The translations under genes and the position numbers were made by a program. A stretch of 32,450 nucleotides of DNA. Source: Phycisphaerales bacterium. GTDB taxonomy: Bacteria > Planctomycetota > Phycisphaerae > Phycisphaerales > UBA1924. Location: assembly GCA_020849615.1 (NCBI GenBank), contig JADLFW010000034.1:1-32450 (forward strand). The letters are read 5' to 3'. Under the pieces are notes generated by a model. It was not told where the DNA came from. It saw only the letters and a program-made list of their open reading frames with translations, and searched no databases. This document shows, one piece after another, positions 16,555 to 24,247 of this stretch. How positions within the stretch are numbered: position 1 is the first letter of the stretch; every line of letters begins with the position of its first letter.

Positions 16555-17215
16555 GGGCCGACGCACCACCTCCGGCGGTTGAGCGATCGCCAGTCCCGGC
16601 AGGGCCGAGCCCTTCTCCAGAATGGCTTCCGAGGAGGGTGCTTCCTGTAGCCCCCTCAGGGGCGGACGTTCTGATGGGCACCGACTCGGCCGCCAGAAGA
16701 AGCCGCTGGATATCGCGGCCGAGGTCAGTGAGCGCGTACAGCGGCAGGCCGAGCTTCGGATCCAGCTCGCGGGTTACTAAACCTTTCCCGTGGAAGAGCT
16801 TGAGGACACCCCGGCAGTTGGAGGCCGACATGCGCAGAGCAGAATCCCGGAAACAGGCCCGGTGGCGGATCCCCGACGCTGGGGCGGGCTCCGGACCCAA
16901 GGCCCTGAGAATCGCTGACCGGTGCGTGAAAGAGACCCAGCCCGCCAGCGCCCACAAGGGATGGTCGCGCTTGGGGCTGCTCAGCGTCGACCCGCCGAGC
17001 TCGCGACGGGCTTGAGCGCCGCGCCGTGTCAGCCCGTAGAGGCGGCTCTTGCCGGCCCCTGGGTTGAGACAGCGTGTCAACCTCTGCCCCGCAAGATCGC
17101 GCAGGGTCCGGCTACAGGACGTCCTCGACGCCGACAGCCGGCGGGCCAGCTGCGACGCCGTCATGGGCTGGTCGAGCGCGTGCAGAATCCTCGCCCGCCA
17201 TTCGTTGCGGCTCAT
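16544..17215 (-). CDS. double winged-helix protein, first gene of the HerA/methyltransferase operon
   Basis: A 223-aa protein; ATG 17215 is chosen because GGGAGGTG lies 9 nt upstream. Two winged helices are visible: RARILHALDQPMTASQLARR...SRLYGLTRRG (about 5-75) and SAILRALG...SASNCRGVLKLFHGKGLV...PLYALTDLGRDI (about 90-180). The C-terminus is low-complexity. Heading the operon, it may be its transcriptional regulator or a DNA-specificity subunit. It overlaps the next gene by 11 bp, so it is co-translated with the methyltransferases, which slightly favours a structural role. Confidence 0.7.
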   Translation of the reverse strand: MSRNEWRARILHALDQPMTASQLARRLSASRTSCSRTLRDLAGQRLTRCLNPGAGKSRLYGLTRRGAQARRELGGSTLSSPKRDHPLWALAGWVSFTHRSAILRALGPEPAPASGIRHRACFRDSALRMSASNCRGVLKLFHGKGLVTRELDPKLGLPLYALTDLGRDIQRLLLAAESVPIRTSAPEGATGSTLLGSHSGEGLGPAGTGDRSTAGGGASAHGT

Positions 17216-17540
17216 CCACTGCGACACCTCCCTCTCCCTCATGCTTTCGTGTAGTCGCCGGAGTAGAAAAACCCGCGTCCAACTTGGAGAAATCCGCTCC
17301 CTGCGGGTAGCGACAACTGCCCGCGTCCGCACCCACGCAACATCCGGGCCGCGGGACTCGATAAGATCGCTCCCGGGTGCATGCCCCTACTTCAACTGCC
17401 AACCGCCCTGCCCCCGATGGAGGCTGCTCTAGACGCAACAAGGCCTGCCGACCGGAACCGTTTTAAACCCTGACGCCCTGGCAGAGCGGTCTGCGCGATG
17501 CCGACACTCGATCCATCGCGGCAGGCTTGATATCCTTCGC
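17216..17540. other. divergent intergenic region
   Basis: Separates the leftward HerA operon from the rightward 17541 gene, so promoters for both should lie here. TTTTAAAC at 17460-17467 and TGATATCC at 17528-17535 are the only AT-rich candidates for the rightward gene; no convincing -35 accompanies either. A reading frame continuing the winged-helix gene upstream exists but lacks ribosome-binding and domain support. Confidence 0.4.
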
Positions 17541-18245
17541 ATGGAACAACCACCTCCCGAACTTCGCGGTTACACGCCCATCGTTCCAGGGCTCTTGTAC
17601 GAGCGAGTGGAGGACGGCGGCGCCTACGGCCTACTTCGCCTGACGCGCCTGACACTGCCGGATGACAGGTCGCTGATGGCGGAGCTGAGTGCCGCCGCAC
17701 GCCGCGTACTCTACAACCCGGTGGAATTGCAACGTGGATGCTCTCGCTACGAACGGTTGGTCGCGAACCTCCCCGCATTCGCGCTCGCCGACTTGGCGCT
17801 GCCCACGCCACACGGGGCGGCTCTGGTGCTCTTGCACTCAGCACGTTCTCTCGATCTTCAGCGCTGGCTCTCCGTGCCCTGCGTCCGGGTCGATTACCAG
17901 CTTCTCCCCGGACGTGACGACCGGGCCGCTGGACTCTTCCCAGCCCGCGACGCCGCGTACTCGTCCCGCCAACGGCTTCGGTGGGACCTTCCCCTCGCCC
18001 AGCCCGCGCGCGGACACACACCCGTTCTCAACGCCCGCAAACTGTCCGACCGCCGCTGGACCACCGCGCTGGGGCCGTATGATTGGATGGCAGTGGGACA
18101 GCTATCACAGGTAGTTCATGACGCCGATGTTCTGTCTTCGGAGGGCAAAGGACTTCGCGACGTTTCAGGGGAGCACATGGGTTATCAGCTGGCGCTTACC
18201 CTCGAGGGGATCCGACAATCCATCGGCGCAGTCCGCACCACCTGA
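17541..18245 (+). CDS. hypothetical 234-aa protein linked to the NB-ARC gene
   Basis: Soluble protein with many beta-strand-like segments (YTPIVPGLLYERVEDG, GLLRLTRLTL, VPCVRVDYQLLPG). No signal peptide, membrane segment or domain that I recognise. It sits 30 bp before the NB-ARC/TPR gene in the same direction and is probably co-transcribed. It may be the effector or regulator of that STAND protein, since the NB-ARC protein itself has no N-terminal effector domain. That is context only. Confidence 0.65.
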   Translation: MEQPPPELRGYTPIVPGLLYERVEDGGAYGLLRLTRLTLPDDRSLMAELSAAARRVLYNPVELQRGCSRYERLVANLPAFALADLALPTPHGAALVLLHSARSLDLQRWLSVPCVRVDYQLLPGRDDRAAGLFPARDAAYSSRQRLRWDLPLAQPARGHTPVLNARKLSDRRWTTALGPYDWMAVGQLSQVVHDADVLSSEGKGLRDVSGEHMGYQLALTLEGIRQSIGAVRTT

Positions 18246-18275
18246 CGTTAGGCATCGCGAGGAGGACACCCGCGT

Positions 18276-20369
18276 ATGTCGTGGCAAGGTCGAACAGGCA
18301 GAGAATCGAGTTTCCGGGGACGCAACGATGATCTGGCACGGCTTCTAGCGTGGCTGGAGCATCCCGGTCTCATTACACTGACCGGCCCGCCGGGGGTTGG
18401 CAAGAGCCGCTTGTCGGCAGAGGCTGCCGCGGCTGCGGCGCGGCTCGGATACATACCGACCATCGTCGATCTGAGCCCCGCGGCCTTTTCGGATCCGCCG
18501 ATCCCCCGAATCGCGGCCGCGCTGGATCACCCCAACCCAGGCATGATTAGGACCGAGGAAGCGCTGGCGAGGATCATCGGCGATAACGCGATCCTCATCG
18601 TGCTCGACGACTGCGAGCACGAGGTCTCGACCTGCGTGCGGATCGCCGCGTGCCTTTCGGCACGGTGCCCCAACGCTCGCCTCATCGCGACCAGCCCCGT
18701 CGCGCTCAAGACGGACGGCGAACGCGTCCATCGTGTGGCTCCACTCGCGTGGCCGAAGCGGCAAAGCACGCAAGCCAGTGGCCTCACCGTCCAACAGACC
18801 GCCCGGCAGTACCCCGCGGTCCAGCTTTTTCTGGACCGCGCCCAGGCGGCGGACCCCTCCTTCGATCCCGAGCTCCAGGACGTTACTCATATCATCGAGG
18901 TCTGCCGTCACGTTGACGGACTGCCATTGGGGATCGAGTTGCTCGCTGCGCTGACGTGCGCGTTGCCATTGTCCGAACTGCCAGGGTACCTCGCCAAGTA
19001 CCCCAACCTCCCCCCGGCGACCCCCGGAACCGGCCATCGCCATCATTCCCTCGCGACGTGCATCCAGGCCGCCGCGGACCTCCTTCCTGAGCGAGCGGCC
19101 GTCCTGCTCCGCCGCCTCGCCGTCTTTGTCGGCGGGTGGACACTGAGCGCGGCCGAGCATGTGTGCTGCTTCTCGGGATTGCTCCCGGATAGCGTTGCCG
19201 CTTCGATGGACGTCCTGGCGCAGCATTCGTTGATCGAGATCTCGCCCGGTCATCCGCCACGACACCGCTTCTTGAATGCTGTGCGGCAACACGCCGAGGC
19301 CGCTCTGGTGTGGGCCGATGAACTGGACGCGGCGAGAACCCGCCACGCAGTGTTCTTCGCCGAAAGGGTGGAATGGGCCGATTCATTGGATCCCACGCGC
19401 GAGCGTGAGCTGGCCCTGCGGGAGTCCGGCCTCGACTACGACAACGCCGTCGCCGCGCTCCTCCACTCGGCGCGGGATTCCGCCGCGTCGTCCGGCAGGG
19501 CGCTGACCATCGCCGGCGCTTTGGGTTGGTACTGGGAAGCTCGCGCATTGACAGCCGAAGGGCTCAGGTTGCTGGAGATCGTGCTGACCGATCCGACCGG
19601 CCCGCAGGTCTCGCACGAGAGGGCCAAGGCCTGGCTGGTGAAGGGCAACTTGGAAAAGAAGGCAGGCAAGTGGCCGATCGCGGCCGAAGCTTACTCCCGA
19701 GCCCTCAGCGACTACGACGAACTCGCGAACGCCGAGGGGGTCGCTCGCGCCAAACACAACCTCGCCAACTGCGCCTTGGTCCTGGGGCGCTTGGACGAGG
19801 CGGCGCGGCTCTTCCATGAAGCGCTGCGCCTCAATGCCTTGACGCGTCCCGTCCTGGCCGCGCGCAATCTTGACGGCCTCGCCCGTGTTCATTACATGAA
19901 GGGCGGAATCGAAGGTTACGGCCATGCAGTAGATCTGCAGGGAGAAGCAATCACCGAGGCGCGTCGTGCTGATGACAAGCCGAATGTTATTACTGAAATG
20001 GAGGTGAACCGGGGGATTTTCGCGGTGGCCGCGCGCCAGTTCGACGTTGCCCGGAGTTGCTTCGCGTCGGCGATACGATCGGCCCAACAGCACGACTGGC
20101 CGGAAGTTACGTGCGCTTCCCTCGAGGGCATATCGGAAGTGTTGCGTACGGAAGGCAAGTCCGTCCCGGCGACCCAACTCGCGGCCAAGGCCTCGGGCTT
20201 GCGCGTGGAACTGAAGCTGCCCCGAGCCCCTTCGGATGAGGTGAGCTTTCAGACGCATCTCGACCAGCTCCGCGCCGCGTTCTCGGAGCCCGAGTTCCTC
20301 GCCGCCTGGGGCAAGGGACAGGTAATGACGATCGAAGAGTCGCTCCAAGTTGCACTGGCGGGAAACTGA
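18276..20369 (+). CDS. NB-ARC/TPR STAND NTPase without fused effector
   Basis: A 697-aa protein starting behind GGAGGACACCCGCGT. NB-ARC core: Walker A LTGPPGVGKSRLS (near residue 40), Walker B AILIVLDDCEHEV, ARLIATSPVAL and GLPLGIELLAAL, the bacterial GLPLAxE motif. A winged-helix segment follows (LLPERAAVLLRRLAVFVGGW). The C-terminal half is TPR-like helical pairs (AKAWLVKGNLEKKAGKWPIA, AKHNLANCALVLGRLDEAA). Related proteins are AfsR/LuxR-type regulators or defence STANDs, but no DNA-binding or nuclease domain is attached. It ends convergently 64 bp from the Scr1-like gene. The role could be signalling or immunity. Confidence 0.8.
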   Translation: MSWQGRTGRESSFRGRNDDLARLLAWLEHPGLITLTGPPGVGKSRLSAEAAAAAARLGYIPTIVDLSPAAFSDPPIPRIAAALDHPNPGMIRTEEALARIIGDNAILIVLDDCEHEVSTCVRIAACLSARCPNARLIATSPVALKTDGERVHRVAPLAWPKRQSTQASGLTVQQTARQYPAVQLFLDRAQAADPSFDPELQDVTHIIEVCRHVDGLPLGIELLAALTCALPLSELPGYLAKYPNLPPATPGTGHRHHSLATCIQAAADLLPERAAVLLRRLAVFVGGWTLSAAEHVCCFSGLLPDSVAASMDVLAQHSLIEISPGHPPRHRFLNAVRQHAEAALVWADELDAARTRHAVFFAERVEWADSLDPTRERELALRESGLDYDNAVAALLHSARDSAASSGRALTIAGALGWYWEARALTAEGLRLLEIVLTDPTGPQVSHERAKAWLVKGNLEKKAGKWPIAAEAYSRALSDYDELANAEGVARAKHNLANCALVLGRLDEAARLFHEALRLNALTRPVLAARNLDGLARVHYMKGGIEGYGHAVDLQGEAITEARRADDKPNVITEMEVNRGIFAVAARQFDVARSCFASAIRSAQQHDWPEVTCASLEGISEVLRTEGKSVPATQLAAKASGLRVELKLPRAPSDEVSFQTHLDQLRAAFSEPEFLAAWGKGQVMTIEESLQVALAGN

Positions 20370-20433
20370 CGCCGCATGATGGCAGGCCCTCGGCCCCAGG
20401 GGAGGATCGCGCCCTGCGCAGAACCGCGCCGCA

Positions 20434-21258
20434 TCACCAGGTGAGCCGGACCTGCTCGGAGACCCGCCGCAGCACGGCTTCGATATCCCCGCGCTGGTGC
20501 AGGCAACTGCTCTCCAACGAGTGGAAGTCGGCGAGATATCCACGCACCTCCTGTTCGTTCCAGACCCGAACCTGGAAGTCGCGCGTCTCGATGAAAACGA
20601 ACCGATCATCGAAGATGTCAAACCCGGTGGCGGGCACCACGTTCACAGGATGCCCGAGCGGCAGCAGGCGGAACGCGACGTTCGGTAACCGCGCAACCCA
20701 ACGCAGCCGGTCGATTTGCTCGAGGGCCACATGCCGCGGGCAAAAATTCGTGAGCAGCACGTGTTCGGCCACGATGAACGTGAAAGCCCTGGACTTGTGC
20801 TCCAGAATCTCCTGACGCCGCATCCTCTCGTCGACCGCCTGCCGGGCGTCCATCGGCGACATCTCCCGGAACGTGCGGTACACGTGCGTCGCGTAGGCAC
20901 GTGTCTGGAGCAGTCCGGAGAGGGCGAACCATTCCAGGCTGCGGATCACGCGGGCCTGCTGCTCCAGTTTGGCCACTCGGCGCTGGATATCGGCCGCCAT
21001 CCCCGAGGCGGCCATGTGCCAGCGGTCAAACTCCAGCAGGAACAGCCCTGTGGCGGTTTCGAGCTGCCGCGCTTCGACGGCCGAGAGCCCCAGCACTTCG
21101 GCGAAGCGACGCACGTACTCGACCGACGGCCGGAGCTTGCCGGTCTCGATCTTGGAGACACGTGCCTGTCCGCAGCCGAGTCGCTGGGCGAGCTCCGCCC
21201 CTGTCAACCCGTATCGCCTCCGCACCGCCCGAAGTTGCCGGCCGATCACGTCGGTCAT
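20434..21258 (-). CDS. Scr1-like XRE regulator with DUF5753
   Basis: A 274-aa protein. An N-terminal XRE helix-turn-helix spans about 5-65 (RQLRAVRRRYGLTGAELAQR, ARVSKIETGKLRPS). A DUF5753-type ligand domain follows (YATHVYRTFREMSPMDA, RQEILEHKSRAFTFIVAEHV, VARLPNVAFRLLPLG, and a late FVFIETRDFQVRVW). This HTH-DUF5753 layout is characteristic of actinobacterial regulators such as Scr1. It is third in a minus-strand set with a DUF6879-like protein and a small protein, the same trio found in actinomycetes. Its presence beside planctomycete-type genes suggests cross-phylum transfer. Confidence 0.8.
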   Translation of the reverse strand: MTDVIGRQLRAVRRRYGLTGAELAQRLGCGQARVSKIETGKLRPSVEYVRRFAEVLGLSAVEARQLETATGLFLLEFDRWHMAASGMAADIQRRVAKLEQQARVIRSLEWFALSGLLQTRAYATHVYRTFREMSPMDARQAVDERMRRQEILEHKSRAFTFIVAEHVLLTNFCPRHVALEQIDRLRWVARLPNVAFRLLPLGHPVNVVPATGFDIFDDRFVFIETRDFQVRVWNEQEVRGYLADFHSLESSCLHQRGDIEAVLRRVSEQVRLTW

Positions 21259-21290
21259 AGGCAGCTCAACAGTCTCGATGCGGTCTTGCG

Positions 21291-21851
21291 TCAAGCAAAC
21301 TCCCCCGCGCGATACCTCGTCAAGAACTCGGCGAACGGCAGGGAGCTTCCCAGCAGCACGTCGCGGGCGTGGCAATACCGCCCCACCTCCGTCGGCTCCG
21401 TCACGACTCGCGCGCCGCGGAACTCGCCGCGCGTCGTGTATTCCATCAGTACCACTGTCCGGTCGTCGAAAACCCAGAAATCCCCGACCGCCGCGTTGCG
21501 CACTGACGCAGGCGCCGACGGCAGGACCAATCGAACGTCCTCGCCCGCCTCCGCGCTGAAGGCGTATCCCCACTCGATCTCGAACCGCAGGTACGGGGTG
21601 AGCCGCGCCGGCAGCACGTGTACCCGCGCGACTCGCTTCCCCCTGCCCACCGCATCGCGGACGAACAACACCCATTCATGGTCGATCGATGGCCGCTGAT
21701 TCCCGTCGAGAAACGCGGCGAAGGCCTCCCGCTCCTCAGGGATGCTGTACCGGGGGAGGGTCTCGACCCGAAAGGCGGTTCGCTGAAACTCCTCGAACAG
21801 GCGAGCGAACTCGGAGTCGGATACGTTCGGGGGCTGTGGGGGCTTCGTCAT
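21291..21851 (-). CDS. DUF6879-like protein, partner of the Scr1-type regulator
   Basis: A 186-aa protein starting MTKPPQPPN at ATG 21851. Signature stretches are SEFARLFEEFQRTAFRVETLPRY near the N-terminus (first 20: SEFARLFEEFQRTAFRVETL), VHVLPARLTPYLRFEIEW, and VGDFWVFDDRTVVLMEY. These match my memory of DUF6879, a family encoded next to DUF5753 HTH regulators in actinobacteria. The molecular role is unknown. It lies 32 bp before the regulator gene, and 113 bp after a small protein gene that ends in an intrinsic terminator, so expression may depend on read-through. Confidence 0.7.
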   Translation of the reverse strand: MTKPPQPPNVSDSEFARLFEEFQRTAFRVETLPRYSIPEEREAFAAFLDGNQRPSIDHEWVLFVRDAVGRGKRVARVHVLPARLTPYLRFEIEWGYAFSAEAGEDVRLVLPSAPASVRNAAVGDFWVFDDRTVVLMEYTTRGEFRGARVVTEPTEVGRYCHARDVLLGSSLPFAEFLTRYRAGEFA

Positions 21852-21890
21852 CGGGGTCTGCTTCTCCAAACCACCACGCGTGCCAAGTAT

Positions 21891-21942
21891 AAAAAACCCT
21901 CCGTGATCCGCGCGGTGTCATCGCGCCGCGGTCGGCGGAGGG
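21891..21942 (-). terminator. intrinsic terminator or attenuator
   Basis: On the minus strand CCCTCCG (21942-21936) pairs with CGGAGGG (21903-21897) around an inner CCGCG/CGCGG stem, followed by six T (21896-21891). It lies just after the small gene (stop at 21965) and 40 bp before the DUF6879-like gene. The T run merges into TTTTTTATACT, which could double as a -10 for that gene. Confidence 0.65.
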
Positions 21943-21964
21943 CGTTGGCATCCTTAGGGCCCCG

Positions 21965-22198
21965 CTAGGCACGAATTCGTGCGGCCAGTTGCTTCAGCAG
22001 TGCCCCGGGAACCCGCACGGCGTCCTCACCGGCGGGAATTGCCAGTTCCGCGCGATGGCCGGAGGCGAGCAAGGCGCCTTGAACGATGTAGTCGCCACCC
22101 TCGGTTTCATACACGCTGGGGCAGGTCTTGCCCCGGCATTCATGATCGCGCGGGTTGCCCTGATGGTCCGTACCGACGATGAATCTCAGGCGTGCCAT
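21965..22198 (-). CDS. small conserved protein of the Scr1/DUF6879 trio
   Basis: A 77-aa protein starting MARLRFIVGTDHQGNPRDHE behind AAGGACAGACGC. The core has CRGKTCPSVYETEGGDYIVQ and ends AVRVPGALLKQLAARIRA. This pattern (short FIGTD-like start, a CP-x-VYE motif, GDyIVQG, then EDAVRVPxxLL) matches small proteins that accompany Scr1-type regulators in actinobacteria. Two nearby Cys may bind metal or form a disulfide. It is the first gene after a good promoter and is followed by an intrinsic terminator, so it should be the most highly expressed of the three. Confidence 0.7.
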   Translation of the reverse strand: MARLRFIVGTDHQGNPRDHECRGKTCPSVYETEGGDYIVQGALLASGHRAELAIPAGEDAVRVPGALLKQLAARIRA

Positions 22199-22240
22199 GC
22201 GTCTGTCCTTTCTGAGGGTTGGATTCCCTCTACTGGAATA

Positions 22241-22270
22241 ATCGTAGCAGTCAAGAACCGGCCTTGTCAA
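22241..22270 (-). promoter_or_regulatory. promoter of the small-protein/DUF6879/Scr1 operon
   Basis: On the minus strand TTGACA (22270-22265), an 18-bp spacer, then TACGAT (22246-22241), about 40 bp before the ATG at 22198. A direct repeat AGTTGA-GAGTTGAC overlaps the -35 and could be a regulator site. This is the clearest sigma-70-like promoter in the window. Confidence 0.65.
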
Positions 22271-22358
22271 CTCTCAACTCGCATTAATGCACTGTTCTCG
22301 CCCATCGGTCCATCGCCGCGCCGCGTGTCACCGCGCGTCGCCGGTAACCGGGCTTGCT

Positions 22359-22373
22359 TTCCACGATGTGGAA
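22359..22373. promoter_or_regulatory. palindromic operator candidate TTCCAC-GAT-GTGGAA
   Basis: A perfect 6-bp inverted repeat abutting TATACG (22374-22379), a probable -10 for the HTH gene at 22471. Its position suggests autoregulation. It shares the CCAC/GTGG core of the recurrent palindrome but with a 3-bp spacer. Confidence 0.45.
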
Positions 22374-22470
22374 TATACGCTTCTCGGGCGGCCCAATCCA
22401 CCGAACGGCCGATGGCCGGCCAGCCTGAAGAGGTCCTTCCTAATCGGCCGGATCACGATGGAGGAGCGGT

Positions 22471-22806
22471 ATGGCCTACAAATCGCAGCCGAGCGACCGG
22501 CCTACGCCCACTGATGAACGTTGGACGTACCCGATGACCCTCAAGGAGCTCGCCGCCGCGGTCGGAATGTCGCCGCGCAGCTTTAAGCGCTATCTAGCGG
22601 CGAGGCCGGACAGCTACGTGAGCCACCATCACACGTGCTATCAGGTTTGCCTCGACCGTGTCCACCCAGCGCTGCAAGGGCTCTTGGAACCATTCACCGA
22701 GCCCACCACACGCGGCGCCGTCATGAGCGACCAGTCCGGAGTTCAATCCCGAGATCCAGCCGGGCAAGGGCGAGTGGATCGGGCAAGGTCTCGGCGGCCT
22801 CTGTAG
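22471..22806 (+). CDS. small HTH protein (excisionase-like), copy A
   Basis: A 111-aa protein starting after GGAGGAGCGGT. The domain is RWTYPMTLKELAAAVGMSPR followed by SFKRYLAARPDSYVSHHHTC and VHPALQGLLEP. It looks like a helix-turn-helix with a hairpin wing, as in excisionase/MerR-like small proteins. The C-terminal 35 residues are low-complexity and may be non-native. It resembles the protein at 23504-23734 in layout. It could be a recombination directionality factor for one of the recombinases or a local regulator. Confidence 0.6.
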   Translation: MAYKSQPSDRPTPTDERWTYPMTLKELAAAVGMSPRSFKRYLAARPDSYVSHHHTCYQVCLDRVHPALQGLLEPFTEPTTRGAVMSDQSGVQSRDPAGQGRVDRARSRRPL

Positions 22807-23503
22807 CACAGAGGGGCACGGATGCGGTCTAACGAGAATGCCGGTGCGATTTCAGTCTGAGCGCAACTCCCCTCTGCCAAGCCCCCCGGCTACGTCGGTG
22901 TCGGCTAGAGATGTCGCGCAACCGACTCGACAGCTTTGTTCGAGCGCAGCCGGAGCTCGTGCGCGAGCTCTTCCACACGGCGCGCCAGATCCGTCTGGAC
23001 ATGCGGGGCGCCACGTGGCGGCGGCGACTCGTTATGGCATGATGGGGCGATTTGAAGCTGCTTGAGCTTGGCGCGCATCATGAACGCGGTTGTGGGTCGT
23101 ATGAGTTGACGTGCACGGCGAGCAGCCAGCTGCAGCCCGGGACAGCCCGCGCGAAACTCCGGCAGGCAACGCTGGTCCGGCGCGGCATCGGCTCGGCGCC
23201 ACGCGGGAGCTTCGCATGAAGGACTTAAACGTTGCTCAGGTTGATCGAGGCACAATGCGGTTGCGCCATTCGACCTTGCACGCCACCGCGATCCCCTCCT
23301 CTGCGACTCATCCTCTCGACGCCATTGTTCAGCTGCCCAGCGGTGACTTGGGCCAGGTTGTGCGGAGCTCGTGGGGCACGGCGGACGTGCGGTTGAGCTC
23401 TGTCTGTGTCGTTCGCATCCGGACCTCACGTTGCGTTGTCGTTGACACGTGTGGGAGTTGAGGACGGCTGATTGGAGCGCACTCGTAGGGGAGACACGGG
23501 CCA
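22807..23503. other. gene-poor stretch between two small HTH genes
   Basis: No firmly supported gene. A plus-strand frame starting MKDLNVAQVDRGTMRLRHST (ATG 23216, to 23461) could encode an 81-aa protein with a plausible beta-rich middle (DAIVQLPSGDLGQVVRSSWG); confidence is low. Other frames are antisense to each other and unconvincing. TTGACA occurs at 23442-23447, upstream of the second HTH gene, without a clear -10. Confidence 0.35.
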
Positions 23504-23734
23504 ATGAGCGACCAAGCGATGACGGGGCATGACCGGATTGAAGGCGAATGGTCCCTTCCCATGTCGCTCACGGAGATCGCGAACCGGCTCAAGAACATGT
23601 CCTCGCGCCAGGCGAAACGGTTTCTAGAACCGACAGGATTGATCAGACTCAGCCGCAAGCGCTGGCGTGTGCGGCTCGACACCCTCGACAAGCTGACTCG
23701 CTACCTCATCGAGCATGGCCGTCCGCCCCGTTGA
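23504..23734 (+). CDS. small HTH protein (excisionase-like), copy B
   Basis: A 76-aa protein starting behind GGGGAGACACGGGCC. The core GEWSLPMSLTEIANRLKNMS is followed by SRQAKRFLEPTGLIRLSRKR and LDTLDKLTRYLIEHG. It parallels copy A (WxxPMxLxE(I/L)A...MSxRxxKR(F/Y)L), so the two are probably paralogues. It lies immediately left of the bracketed ubiquitin-like element, a position that suits a recombination directionality factor. This is inference. Confidence 0.65.
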   Translation: MSDQAMTGHDRIEGEWSLPMSLTEIANRLKNMSSRQAKRFLEPTGLIRLSRKRWRVRLDTLDKLTRYLIEHGRPPR

Positions 23735-24247
23735 ACAGGTCGAGCCACAGGCTTGGCGTTTGAAGGCATCCGGTCGCCAGCAACTGGATCCCTCGTCCGC
23801 CACACCACCGAATTCGTTGTGCGTCGAAACCGAGGGACGGCCCTTGTAGCCGTTGTCAAACCACGGTCCCGGCTCCGTCCCACCGGTAGGCGCGCCGAGT
23901 GCCCTTCGCACAATTCACCGTTGACGAAGAGCCGCCAGGTATTGGTGGTTGTGGAGCCGATGCCCCACGCGCTTTGACGTTGACGGCTCGGATCCACGTG
24001 ACGTCGTCCGACCGGAACGACATTCGTCGTGAGCACAACGGCGGGGCTCTGCCTTCTGAATACGCGCGGAGTCACTTGCATTCGGCGACGACCGCCGGAG
24101 ATTGTGCGCGTTTGCGCTCGATTCGCGCACATTGGGCGCGGTAGCTCGGTCTTCACTGGAACTCTCAATCTCGCCGGCAATGCTGGTTACTGACAGCGCC
24201 GCATGGGTCAGCTCAGCATCAGCGGTGTCACGGGAGTTGAGGTGTTC
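23735..24247. other. left flank of the ubiquitin-like element
   Basis: Contains the left inverted repeat (23817-23888) and, on the minus strand, about 100 bp that would encode a recombinase-like C-terminus if one base were removed. The remaining DNA up to the methyltransferase start has no supported gene and should contain the promoter of the long rightward operon; I could not identify it confidently. Confidence 0.5.
23817..23888 (-). repeat. left inverted repeat of the Ub-like element
   Basis: Read on the minus strand, these 72 bp match 32262-32333 on the plus strand at 64 of 72 positions, with 30 bp in a row identical. Weaker similarity extends on both sides. The sequence covers the end of a frame reading AYRWDGAGTVV-stop, identical to the serine recombinase C-terminus, plus about 40 bp beyond the stop. 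It could be an attachment site, a terminal repeat or a remnant of a second recombinase gene. Confidence 0.75.

Noticed and set aside
18345..20621. Several long minus-strand frames
   Set aside because: All antisense to the NB-ARC/TPR gene and without domain features.
20716..21699. 327-codon plus-strand frame
   Set aside because: Antisense to the XRE-DUF5753 and DUF6879-like genes, which have recognisable motifs.
23701..24180. 159-codon minus-strand frame over the left repeat
   Set aside because: Only the short VNGELCEG part resembles the recombinase end, and it is out of frame with the conserved terminal codons; not an intact gene.
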